Below are positions 1-6,098 of a stretch of DNA of 7,640 nt, one piece after another; the stretch's first letter is position 1; every line of letters begins with the position of its first letter. The translations under genes were made by a program, and so were the position numbers. Source of the DNA: JAVBMP01 sp031552315 (lineage in GTDB: Bacteria; Desulfobacterota; Desulfovibrionia; Desulfovibrionales; Desulfovibrionaceae). The DNA is taken from positions 1-7,640 of the forward strand of contig JAVBMP010000062.1 of NCBI GenBank assembly GCA_031552315.1, given 5' to 3'. The notes under the pieces were generated by a model that saw nothing but the letters and a program-made list of their open reading frames with translations, did not search any database and had not been told where the DNA came from.

Positions 1-5
1 ATATA

Positions 6-11
6 TGTCAA
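6..11 (-). promoter_or_regulatory. Possible -35 box at the left edge
   Basis: TTGACA, a perfect -35 consensus, is read on the minus strand at 11-6 in an AT-rich stretch. Its -10 box would fall outside the window, so a promoter for a minus-strand gene further left can only be suggested. No gene is seen in bases 1-146. Confidence 0.2.
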
Positions 12-146
12 ACAATATAGCAAATCGAGGCTATTGCACAATGAGAATTTTTGTTCTTTTACAAGGAGTGCGAGTTCCGTGCGGAGGGAGTATATTCAGG
101 CATATATGACCTTCGCGCGGGACGAAGCACGACGCAGTAAATGGGC

Positions 147-170
147 AAAAAGGCCATTGTGCAACGGCCT
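147..170 (-). terminator. Intrinsic terminator after the PAS gene
   Basis: Read on the minus strand, this is an 8-bp stem AGGCCGTT / AATGGCCT with one G-U wobble and a GCAC loop, running straight into five T residues (151-147). It lies 128 nt past the PAS stop codon and fits a rho-independent terminator closing the MoaD-like/PAS transcript. There is no matching T-run on the other side, so it should work only for minus-strand transcription. Confidence 0.7.
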
Positions 171-198
171 CAAGTTACGATTGAAATAAGTGAATTGC
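171..198 (+). repeat. Degenerate second copy of the palindromic element, inverted
   Basis: Bases 177-198 match the minus-strand reading of 807-786 at 20 of 22 positions, the shared core being ACGATTGAAA then AGTGAATTGC. Over 171-198 the match is 24 of 28. Its own arms (CAAGTTAC / GTGAATTG) pair only partly. The two copies therefore face each other across the PAS gene. This copy directly abuts the terminator stem at 151-170. Confidence 0.65.
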
Positions 199-297
199 TC
201 AGCAAGAATTTGTCTGCAAAGCCTTGCCGTGAAACAAGCGTGCCCCCGTTCAGAACAAACTGGACAGGATTTTCCACCACAGCCGCCCAAGCCAAAT

Positions 298-705
298 TCA
301 CCCCCAGACCAATGTCCGCCGCTGCCCTTCAAGGCCGCGTACATTGGAACATTCTTCATTCACTTCCAGGCAGCCCGTGTATTGACCACTGTTATCCCGT
401 ACCGCAAGGTAGCGGGTATACAGGAACTTGCCTTTAAATTCCAGCCAAAATTCCGCGCTGTTCTGTTCACCGCTTTTGAACGCGGCAAGGATTTCTTCCA
501 CCATGCCCAGGCTTTTTTCCGAATGGCAGGATCGCACATCACGCCCTATATCTTCCGGCTTTCTGGGTGTAACGCGGCAGGGAGAAGCGTTGTAATAGGC
601 CACTTTATCTTGCGCGTCCACAAAAGTTATATCCAGCGGCAAATGTTGCAATAACAAATCCAAATGTTCCGGGGCAAGGCTTCCGGTCTTCAGGGTAAGC
701 GGCAT
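298..705 (-). CDS. Single-domain PAS protein (PAS_10 / DUF438 C-terminal type)
   Basis: This is a 135-residue cytoplasmic protein made of essentially one PAS domain. It carries the pattern seen at the C-terminus of DUF438 proteins and in stand-alone PAS_10 proteins: HLPLDITFVDAQDKVAYYN (21-39), VTPRKPEDIGRDVRSCHSEK (45-64), AEFWLEFKGKFLYTRYLAVR (84-103), GCLEVNEECSNVRGLEGQRR (111-130). Such domains are sensory, with an unknown ligand; there is no output domain here, so it would act on another protein. The start is the ATG at 705: AAAGGAG lies 6 nt upstream, and the domain pattern begins soon after. The frame is open up to 789, but that part has no SD and runs into a hairpin. The stop is TGA at 300-298. 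It lies downstream of the MoaD-like gene and upstream of an intrinsic terminator, so the two small genes probably form one transcript. Confidence 0.9.
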   Translation of the reverse strand: MPLTLKTGSLAPEHLDLLLQHLPLDITFVDAQDKVAYYNASPCRVTPRKPEDIGRDVRSCHSEKSLGMVEEILAAFKSGEQNSAEFWLEFKGKFLYTRYLAVRDNSGQYTGCLEVNEECSNVRGLEGQRRTLVWG

Positions 706-782
706 TGCAGGCTCCTTTGTAAGCGGCAGGGGTAATTGTGTGGGGACGTCATAACCGGACTTTGCCGAGTAGTATTGATGCC

Positions 783-817
783 AGGGCAATTCACTCGTTT
801 CAATCGTGAATTGCCCT
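783..817 (-). repeat. Perfect 12-bp-arm palindrome between the MoaD-like and PAS genes
   Basis: The arms AGGGCAATTCAC (783-794) and GTGAATTGCCCT (806-817) pair perfectly around an 11-nt loop. The stem includes the TAG stop of the MoaD-like gene (818-816). No T-run follows on the minus strand, so it is not a standard terminator; it could be an mRNA processing or stability element between the two genes, or a mobile-type palindromic repeat. A degenerate copy lies on the far side of the PAS gene, at 171-198. Confidence 0.7.
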
Positions 818-1040
818 AGCCGCCTACCAGGCGGGGCAGCACAAAAATATCGTCACCGTCTTCCAGCAGAGTGCTTTCAAGCTGGCCGGCCTCTACCACG
901 TTGCCGTTGCGCGTGTAAAATTCCGCCCTGGCGACTTCAAATTCCGCGAAGCGTTTATCGTTTTTTTGGGCGTAGCTGATGTACCAGGCCATAGAATGCG
1001 GCCCTTGCCATTCCAGTTCCACTTCATTAAATTTTATCAT
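816..1040 (-). CDS. MoaD/ThiS-like ubiquitin-fold small protein
   Basis: This 74-residue protein ends in LPRLVGG. The terminal Gly-Gly at the very C-terminus, preceded by LLEDGDDIFVLP (58-69), is the hallmark of MoaD/ThiS sulfur carriers, whose last glycine is adenylated and thiocarboxylated by an E1-like enzyme. The segment FYTRNGNVVEAGQLEST (41-57) fits the usual strand and turn before the conserved DGD. The N-terminal part (WQGPHSMAWYISYAQ) is not typical of canonical MoaD, so it may belong to a sub-branch linked to tungsten or molybdenum enzymes such as aldehyde:ferredoxin oxidoreductase. That link is inference, since no cofactor gene or oxidoreductase lies in the window. The start is ATG 1040-1038 with a weak AGGG upstream. 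A hairpin covers the TAG stop, and the PAS gene follows 110 nt later on the same strand. Confidence 0.85.
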   Translation of the reverse strand: MIKFNEVELEWQGPHSMAWYISYAQKNDKRFAEFEVARAEFYTRNGNVVEAGQLESTLLEDGDDIFVLPRLVGG

Positions 1041-1052
1041 ATCTGACCCTGA

Positions 1053-1092
1053 CTTTAAGATTGGGCCGTTGGCTTTAAGATTGAGCCGTTGG
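1053..1092. repeat. Tandem repeat, 2 x 20 bp
   Basis: Two adjacent 20-bp units start CTTTAAGATTG and end GCCGTTGG; they differ only at 1064 (g) versus 1084 (a). The following bases (1093-1120) look like a decayed third unit ending GGGGCGTTG. The array begins 13 bases upstream of the MoaD-like start codon, inside the predicted leader. Confidence 0.8.
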
Positions 1093-1237
1093 CCTTATGG
1101 CTTTGGCATTGGGGCGTTGAAGTTTAGCCCGTTCCGTATTGCGGCAATGCCAGAACCCGCCGCCGGGGGTTGCCTTCCGGCATTTTCACAGGCCGTTGCG
1201 CGATGCAGACCACAGGCTGCTTACAGCTTGCCGCCGA

Positions 1238-1266
1238 ATTTTAGCGCTTTACGGCAGGCAACGCAA
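1238..1266 (-). promoter_or_regulatory. Candidate sigma-70-type promoter for the MoaD-like/PAS genes
   Basis: On the minus strand the box TTGCGT (1266-1261) is followed after exactly 17 nt by TAAAAT (1243-1238), a 5/6 match to the -10 consensus; the -35 box is weaker. Transcription would start near 1231 and give a leader of about 190 nt before the MoaD-like ATG at 1040. It lies well clear of the kinase stop codon at 1335, which suggests that the two small genes are expressed apart from the FIST/kinase unit. This is a match by eye only. Confidence 0.4.
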
Positions 1267-1272
1267 TACCTA

Positions 1273-1298
1273 AACACCGCAATGCAACACCGCAATGC
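1273..1298. repeat. Perfect tandem repeat, 2 x 13 bp
   Basis: The 13-mer AACACCGCAATGC occurs twice with no gap (1273-1285, 1286-1298). It sits just upstream of the -35 box of the candidate promoter on the minus strand, a place where a regulator could bind paired sites. The second copy also forms one arm of the inverted repeat ending at 1332. Confidence 0.8.
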
Positions 1299-1334
1299 TG
1301 ACGCGCGACGCCCTGCGCCGCCGGGCATTGCGCT

Positions 1335-3110
1335 TCAGCGCAGCAGATACTTTTTCAGCTTCCGCATTACATCGTCAAAGTTTATGGGCTTGCTCAGGTG
1401 GTCATTCATGCCCGCGTTCAGGCATTTTTCAATATCTTCGCGGAAGACGTTGGCCGTCATGGCTACTATGGGCAAGTTTTGCAGGTAGGGGTTATCCGGC
1501 GTAGCGCGAATTTGCCGGGCCGCGCCGTAACCGTCCAGTTCCGGCATTTGAATGTCCATAAGCACCAGGTCGTACGCCGGTTCCGGCTGCGACAGCATTT
1601 CACAGGCCACTTTGCCGTTTTCCGCGCTGTCAATGGTCAGGCCGCTTTCATCCAGCAGGGATATGACAATTTCCCGGTTCAGTTCCAGGTCTTCCACCAA
1701 CAGGATGCGCTTGCCTTTAAAGATATCGGGCGCGTCTTCAGCAATACTGGCAGCAGTGCCGGCAGGGTCGGCAGCCGGAAGGCAATCCGGCGAGCCTTCG
1801 GAATATGGGGCGTCCGCCATAAAGGGCGCATCGCCTTTTATGGCCCGGACGGTAAAGGAAAAGGCCGCTCCCTTGCCGGGGGCGGATTCCACCCACATGG
1901 ACCCGCCCAGCATGTCAACAATGCTGCGGGAAATTGCCAGGCCCAGGCCGGTGCCGCCGTATTTGCGGGAAATGCCGTTATCGGCCTGTTCAAAGGAACA
2001 AAAAATCTTGTTTTGCTGTTCCGGCGCAATGCCAATGCCGCTGTCGCGCACGGTAAAAAGCAGCACGCAGGCGTTGCCGTCTTCTGCGCGCTTTGCCACT
2101 TCCAGCGTTATATCGCCGCCTTCCGGGGTGAATTTTGTGGCGTTGGAAAGCAGGTTGGCTATAACCTGCGCCAGGCGTTGTTCATCTGAAATGATCGCGG
2201 CGGGCAAATCTTCCGCCAGGCTTACGCTGAAGTTTTGCTTTTTTTCTTCCATACGGCAGCCCAAAACCCCGGCCACCCGGCGCACCATTGCCGCAAGGGA
2301 AAATTCGGTGTTGGCAACCTCAAACTTGTTTGCCTCTATCTTGGACATATCCAGTATGTCGTTTATCACCCCCAAAAGGTGGGTGGAGGCATCGGCGATT
2401 TTGCCCAGGCAGTAGTCCTTTTTGGGGGAATCGGCAGTTCCGCGCCCTATGGACGTCATGCCTATAATCACGTTCATGGGGGTGCGCATTTCATGCGACA
2501 TGTTGGCCAAAAAGCTTGATTTGGCAAGGCTGGCCTTTTCCGCCTCGTCTCTGGCCCGCATAAGGTCCGTCATGTCGTGCAGCAGGACAAATTCCCCCTC
2601 ACTGGCCCCGTCCGCGCCCAGCATGGGGGTGAAGTAGATGCGGTAGTTGCGCTGCTCATTATTGCGGCAAATATCAATTATTTCTTCAGAAATGAGCGCG
2701 CGCTTTTCATCTATGGCCTGGCGGAACCGCTTCAGGACACGTTCAAGGCATTTTTCCGGCATGATATTTTGAAAAATTTCCTGATGCGTATGGCCCTTGA
2801 CAAGGCCAATGTTCGGTATGCCGGTTTGTTTAAGGAAGGATGAGGTGCAATAGGCCAAGTACCCGCTACTGTCAAAAAGCAGAATAATATCCTGACAGTT
2901 TTCCAGCAGCAGGTTCATAAATTTTTCTTGCCGGTTTTTTTCGGCTGTAATTACCGTGTGCAGGTTGGCTTTGGAGCTGTAAGTTATTTTGCTCCGTTCA
3001 AGGTTTGTTTGCAACACGGCCATTTGCCGCGCCAGTTTTTTGTTTTCACGGCGCAGCACCGCCAATTCTTCTTCGGCGGAAAGCAGGGGTTCCGTTTTTT
3101 CTTCAGCCAT
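1335..3110 (-). CDS. Soluble hybrid sensor histidine kinase (PAS-HisKA-HATPase-receiver)
   Basis: This 591-residue cytoplasmic kinase has no membrane segment. In order it has an N-terminal charged coiled coil (about 11-60), a PAS domain (about 66-185), HisKA with the H-box FLANMSHEMRTPMN and phospho-acceptor His206, and HATPase_c with N-box NLLSNATKF (319-327), G1 DSGIGI (356-361), F-box FCSFEQAD (370-377) and G2 GGTGLGLAI (385-393). An Ala/Pro-rich linker (about 427-464) leads to a receiver domain with the acidic pair ED (473-474), phospho-acceptor Asp519 in LMDIQMPELDG, Thr552 and Lys574. All catalytic residues are present. Without membrane input, its signal probably comes through the PAS domain or the FIST protein encoded just upstream. 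There is no HPt domain or output domain, so a separate phosphorelay partner is expected. The ATG at 3110 is preferred; an in-frame GTG at 3128 has no SD, and only a weak AAGAG precedes the ATG. Stop TGA. Confidence 0.97.
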   Translation of the reverse strand: MAEEKTEPLLSAEEELAVLRRENKKLARQMAVLQTNLERSKITYSSKANLHTVITAEKNRQEKFMNLLLENCQDIILLFDSSGYLAYCTSSFLKQTGIPNIGLVKGHTHQEIFQNIMPEKCLERVLKRFRQAIDEKRALISEEIIDICRNNEQRNYRIYFTPMLGADGASEGEFVLLHDMTDLMRARDEAEKASLAKSSFLANMSHEMRTPMNVIIGMTSIGRGTADSPKKDYCLGKIADASTHLLGVINDILDMSKIEANKFEVANTEFSLAAMVRRVAGVLGCRMEEKKQNFSVSLAEDLPAAIISDEQRLAQVIANLLSNATKFTPEGGDITLEVAKRAEDGNACVLLFTVRDSGIGIAPEQQNKIFCSFEQADNGISRKYGGTGLGLAISRSIVDMLGGSMWVESAPGKGAAFSFTVRAIKGDAPFMADAPYSEGSPDCLPAADPAGTAASIAEDAPDIFKGKRILLVEDLELNREIVISLLDESGLTIDSAENGKVACEMLSQPEPAYDLVLMDIQMPELDGYGAARQIRATPDNPYLQNLPIVAMTANVFREDIEKCLNAGMNDHLSKPINFDDVMRKLKKYLLR

Positions 3111-3131
3111 AATGGAACGCTCTTGCACGGG

Positions 3132-4289
3132 TTAAAACATACAGCCTATTATGCTAAAATTGTGAAAACGGTTTGCGGTGTTGCCCGCTTTGTCATAAAC
3201 CGGGCATATTTCTCCGCCGGAATAGCACATCATGTAGGGCAAACTTTCTCCCGCCAGTTCTTGCACCAGTTCAAGCTCGCCCAACGGTTCCGCATCCAGA
3301 GAAAACCCGCGCACCACGCAGGAAATAAGCAGTATACAGCTTTTTTCTTCTTCCCGCAGCAAATTTTCCAAAAACTGGCGGGAAGAAAGCAGAATGTCCG
3401 CGCTATCCATGGTGCTTAAGGCAAAAGTGGCGCCAAGCGGCATTTCTCCGCCGCAAATGGCTGAACCTTTTGGTGTGAAGCTGTAAAAACCGCGAATTAC
3501 CGGCGGGGTGCCGTCCTGATAATCCACCACAATGGGCATGGATTTTGAACTTTCCAGAATATCGTTGGGGGCCAGGCCCATGTCGCGCAAATAGTCCGCA
3601 ACCGAAACGCCATTGACCTTGTGCAGGATGTTCCCTTCCGATTCCGTTATAAGCGCCTGATGTTTCTGCACATTGTTCAGGGGAAGCGCCCCCAGGAAAA
3701 AGCGGGGTTTTACCGGGCCGGACAAAAGGACAATGCCAAGCCTGTCATTATAAAATTCCCCGTTAAAAATCACCCGCGCCCGGGCAGAGGCAAAGCTTTC
3801 ATCACAGCAGACCGTGCCGAAAACCGGCAGGCCGCCCATCGCCTTGTCAACGTGGGCCATAATATGTTCCCCGCCCGGGCTTTGCATCATGGGTACGTAA
3901 GAAAGCACAAGGGACGGCTTTTCCGGCAGGGCTGCCAGCGCGCGCTGGCAGGTGGCGGCTATTTCGCCTTCATGCCCTTCACCCAAAGGTTCAGTAAGCG
4001 CGGCGGAAAAGGAAACATCGTCACTGGTAAGCACGCAAAGGGTAAGGACAAGCAAATCCGCAACCTGGGGCGTTGAAGCGCCAAACGTGGTTATGCCCAC
4101 TACAGGAAAAGGCAAGCGTTCACACAGGGCGGGCAGCACGCCACCTTCCATAAAATCCGCGTAACAGGCCACAAGGCCGATGGAATTTTTCCGCAGGCCG
4201 TTTTCAAGGTCAAGCTGCTTCAGAATTTCCGCCACTGCGAAATCCGCGTCATCAACTTCCGTGGTATACGCCGTCAGCATTTTGATCAT
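3132..4289 (-). CDS. FIST-domain sensor protein (FIST_N + FIST_C), possibly NosP-like
   Basis: This is a 385-residue soluble protein with no signal peptide or membrane segment. It matches the FIST architecture: an N-terminal FIST_N half (about residues 1-195; GLVACYADF at 38-46, VVGITTFGAS at 63-72, LPVFGTVCCDES at 154-165, FYNDRLGIVLL at 179-189) and a FIST_C half (about 205-385; SCVVRGFSLDAEPLGELE at 323-340, CYSGGEICPV at 355-364, NRFHNFSIIG at 373-382). FIST proteins are predicted ligand-sensing input modules. One branch, NosP, binds haem and nitric oxide and regulates a histidine kinase encoded next to it. Here a hybrid kinase starts 21 nt downstream, so co-expression and partnership are likely, but the ligand is unknown. 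His residues that could bind haem exist (e.g. 142, 146, 210, 223, 376), but I cannot assign one. The ATG at 4289 has only a G-rich, weak SD. A second in-frame ATG at 4280 has none. Confidence 0.93.
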   Translation of the reverse strand: MIKMLTAYTTEVDDADFAVAEILKQLDLENGLRKNSIGLVACYADFMEGGVLPALCERLPFPVVGITTFGASTPQVADLLVLTLCVLTSDDVSFSAALTEPLGEGHEGEIAATCQRALAALPEKPSLVLSYVPMMQSPGGEHIMAHVDKAMGGLPVFGTVCCDESFASARARVIFNGEFYNDRLGIVLLSGPVKPRFFLGALPLNNVQKHQALITESEGNILHKVNGVSVADYLRDMGLAPNDILESSKSMPIVVDYQDGTPPVIRGFYSFTPKGSAICGGEMPLGATFALSTMDSADILLSSRQFLENLLREEEKSCILLISCVVRGFSLDAEPLGELELVQELAGESLPYMMCYSGGEICPVYDKAGNTANRFHNFSIIGCMF

Positions 4290-4360
4290 AAGGCCCCCGC
4301 GCGGTTCAAACGGTATTTTCGCTTAAAGCCATACTGGAAAAATAGAACAGCTTGTCTGTT

Positions 4361-4394
4361 ATTTTTAAGTACCACAGGGAAAGGGCAATGGCAA
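4361..4394 (-). promoter_or_regulatory. Candidate promoter region for the FIST/kinase pair
   Basis: The AT-rich stretch upstream of the FIST start holds two overlapping weak sigma-70-like pairs on the minus strand: TTGCCC (4388-4383) with AAAAAT (4366-4361) at 16 nt spacing, and TTGCCA (4394-4389) with TACTTA (4371-4366) at 17 nt. Neither is strong. The location, 72 nt or more ahead of the FIST ATG and after the end of argH, is what makes a promoter here sensible. Confidence 0.25.
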
Positions 4395-4445
4395 GATTTT
4401 GATACAAAAGAACATCCACAATTCCGCCTGCCTGCCCCGCGGCGG

Positions 4446-4478
4446 AAAAAACCGGGCCAGGCGCCGATAATTCAGCCC
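4446..4478 (-). terminator. Weak terminator candidate after argH
   Basis: On the minus strand GGGCTG (4478-4473) can pair with TGGCCC (4459-4454), four GC pairs plus two wobbles around a 13-nt loop. Two G residues and then six T residues (4451-4446) follow. It is 34 nt past the argH stop codon, where the arginine operon should end. The stem is short and offset from the T-run, so termination may be partial or depend on Rho. Confidence 0.3.
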
Positions 4479-4511
4479 CTTTGTTCTACCGGAGGCTATT
4501 GCGCAAGGGCC

Positions 4512-5900
4512 TTACCGGTGTTTCTTCAGCCAGCGGCGCAATTGGGCAATCTGCTTTTTGACAGATTCCGGCCCGGTGCCGCCGGGTACTTCCCGCCGGG
4601 CCACGGCAGTCGCGTAATCCAGCGCAATAAAAACATCTTGCTCCACCAGGCTGGAAATTGCCTGCAAATCCTTCAGCGGCAATTCTTCCAGCCCAACGCG
4701 GCGCTTTTCCGCCAGGGCCACGGCCTGCCCGGTAAGGTGGTGCGCCTCGCGGAAGGGCACGCCCTTGCCCACAAGGTAGTCCGCCAGTTCCGTGGCGTTC
4801 AAAAAGCCCAGCTTCAGGGCGGCCCGCATGCGTTCCTTGTTAAAGTCCATGGCCTGCATCATGCCCGCCATTACTTCCAGCGAGAGCGAAAGGGTTTTGT
4901 CCGCGTCAATAAAGGGCAACTTATCTTCCTGAAAGTCACGGTTATAGGTCATGGGCGCGCCCTTCAGCAGGGTGAGCAAATTGAACAGGCTGCCGTAAAC
5001 CCGGCCGGTTTTGCCGCGCATAAGCTCGGCCACGTCCGGGTTTTTTTTCTGCGGCATAATGCTTGAACCGGTGGCGTAAGCGTCCGGCAGGCGCAAAAAC
5101 CCAAAGGACGGGTTGGCCCAGATAATCAAATCTTCACACAGGCGAGAAAGGTGCGCCATGATCAGGCTGCCCGCAAAAAGCGGCTCCAGCACAAAATCCC
5201 GGTCTGAAACCGCGTCCATGCTGTTGCTGAACGTGCCGTCAAAGCCCACTTCCTTTGCCACAAAGGCCGGATCCAGCGGGTAAGTGGTGCCCGCCAGCGC
5301 CGCCGCGCCAAGCGGGGAAATTTTTATGCGCTTCAGCGCGTCTTCCAGCCGGGCGTGATCGCGCTGCAACATGGCGGCGTAAGCCAGCAAATGCTGCCCC
5401 AAACTTACCGGCTGGGCAGGCTGCATGTGCGTGCAGCCCGGCAACAGGGTGTTTACATGACGGGCTGCCTGGCCGGCCAGCACTTCCACCAGCCCCAAAA
5501 CAAGGCCCTGCCACGCGGCAACCCGGTTGGCCACAAACAGGCGAAAATCCAGCGCTACCTGGTCATTGCGGCTGCGCCCGGTGTGCAGCTTCTTGCCAAC
5601 GCTGCCCACAAGTTCCGTCAAGCGGTTTTCAATGTTCATGTGGACATCTTCAAATTCCTGCTTCCACACAAAATTGCCGCTTTCTATTTCCGCCTTCACG
5701 GCCAAAAGGCCCTGCTCTATGCGCCCAGCCTCGTCCGCCGTTAAAATGCCCTGCTTGCCCAACATGCGGGCATGCGCGATTGAACCCTGTATGTCCTCCC
5801 GGTACAAAACCCGGTCAAAGGAAACAGATTCCGTGTACAGCTCCACCAACGCGGAAGTGCCTTCACTAAAACGCCCGCCCCACATCTTTTTTTCAGCCAT
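4512..5900 (-). CDS. argH: Argininosuccinate lyase
   Basis: ArgH splits argininosuccinate into arginine and fumarate, the last step of arginine synthesis, and acts as a homotetramer of the fumarase/aspartase superfamily. The chosen protein has 462 residues, normal for the family. Landmarks are MWGGRF (6-11), the substrate-binding block TGRSRNDQVALD (107-118), GCTHMQPAQP with the conserved His (155-164), and the superfamily signature GSSIMPQKKNPD (278-289) with the catalytic serine. The start is the ATG at 5900-5898: AAAAGGAA lies 6 nt upstream, and family members begin close to the KMWGGRF motif. The frame stays open for 54 more codons upstream to 6062, but that stretch is GC-rich hairpin sequence with no family similarity. 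The stop is TAA. The 3' flank has only a weak terminator candidate before the FIST gene. Confidence 0.99.
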   Translation of the reverse strand: MAEKKMWGGRFSEGTSALVELYTESVSFDRVLYREDIQGSIAHARMLGKQGILTADEAGRIEQGLLAVKAEIESGNFVWKQEFEDVHMNIENRLTELVGSVGKKLHTGRSRNDQVALDFRLFVANRVAAWQGLVLGLVEVLAGQAARHVNTLLPGCTHMQPAQPVSLGQHLLAYAAMLQRDHARLEDALKRIKISPLGAAALAGTTYPLDPAFVAKEVGFDGTFSNSMDAVSDRDFVLEPLFAGSLIMAHLSRLCEDLIIWANPSFGFLRLPDAYATGSSIMPQKKNPDVAELMRGKTGRVYGSLFNLLTLLKGAPMTYNRDFQEDKLPFIDADKTLSLSLEVMAGMMQAMDFNKERMRAALKLGFLNATELADYLVGKGVPFREAHHLTGQAVALAEKRRVGLEELPLKDLQAISSLVEQDVFIALDYATAVARREVPGGTGPESVKKQIAQLRRWLKKHR

Positions 5901-5925
5901 AAAGAATTCCTTTTGAATAAGAAAA

Positions 5926-5969
5926 TGCAGGGCCCTGCCCTGCACCCGCAAGGGGCCTGAGGCCCCTTG
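5926..5969 (-). promoter_or_regulatory. Two GC-rich hairpins in the argH leader
   Basis: The first to be transcribed is CAAGGGGCCT / AGGCCCCTTG (5949-5958, 5960-5969), a perfect 10-bp stem with a 1-nt centre. The next is TGCAGGG / CCCTGCA (5926-5932, 5938-5944) with a 5-nt loop. Its base ends 12 nt before the AAAAGGAA ribosome binding site of argH (5914-5907). Such structures could slow ribosome loading or mark an RNA processing site between argG and argH. No ligand-binding riboswitch fold or leader peptide is recognised. Confidence 0.55.
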
Positions 5970-6075
5970 ACCCCGCAGTAGGGGGGTGATGGAACTTGTC
6001 GCAAATATTGCAATACGCAATAGTTTTACCAATAAAATCCCCCCTTCACCAAGGCTGCCCAATCGGGGATCAGGA

Positions 6076-6098
6076 GGGGGAGGGGTTTGGGGAGGGGG
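6076..6098 (+). other. G-quadruplex-type motif
   Basis: Four G-runs (5, 4, 4, 5) are separated by loops A, TTT and A, at 6076-6080, 6082-6085, 6089-6092 and 6094-6098. This is a canonical G4 pattern on the plus strand, which is the template strand for argG and argH. The last two runs are also one arm of the 53-bp palindrome, so cruciform and quadruplex forms would compete. Confidence 0.6.

Larger units (their letters stand above)
1041..1334. other. Non-coding gap between the kinase and the MoaD-like gene, with tandem repeats
   Basis: I see no gene here. The gap holds a promoter candidate (1238-1266), a perfect tandem pair of the 13-mer AACACCGCAATGC (1273-1298), and a tandem pair of a 20-bp unit beginning CTTTAAGATTG (1053-1072 and 1073-1092, one mismatch) with a decayed third unit after it. 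An 8-bp inverted repeat, CGCAATGC (1291-1298) and GCATTGCG (1325-1332), follows the kinase stop by 2 nt but has no T-run. The short word GCAATG or CATTGC recurs at 1107-1111, 1145-1150, 1280-1285, 1293-1298 and 1325-1330. Confidence 0.6.

Noticed and set aside
96..359. Cys/Gly-rich minus-strand frame of 87 codons overlapping the end of the PAS gene (contains CGGKSCPVC)
   Set aside because: It runs straight through the intrinsic terminator stem and T-run at 147-170 and overlaps the PAS coding end. The PAS domain is already complete without it, so a frameshifted extension is not needed.
706..789. 28-codon in-frame extension of the PAS gene
   Set aside because: The ATG at 705 has an AAAGGAG six bases upstream; the upstream ATG at 789 lies inside the palindrome arm and has no SD.
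1552..2415. Long plus-strand open frame opposite the histidine kinase
   Set aside because: It is antisense to a gene with complete kinase and receiver motifs; its product is Ser/Arg/Pro-rich without recognisable domains.
4346..4366. Small inverted repeat AACAG / CTGTT followed by ATTTTT, looking like a plus-strand terminator
   Set aside because: The stem is only 5 bp and AT-rich, and there is no plus-strand gene for it to end.
5901..6062. 54-codon in-frame extension of argH upstream of the chosen ATG
   Set aside because: The family starts near the KMWGGRF motif, a good RBS precedes the ATG at 5900, and the extension is made of GC-rich hairpin sequence.
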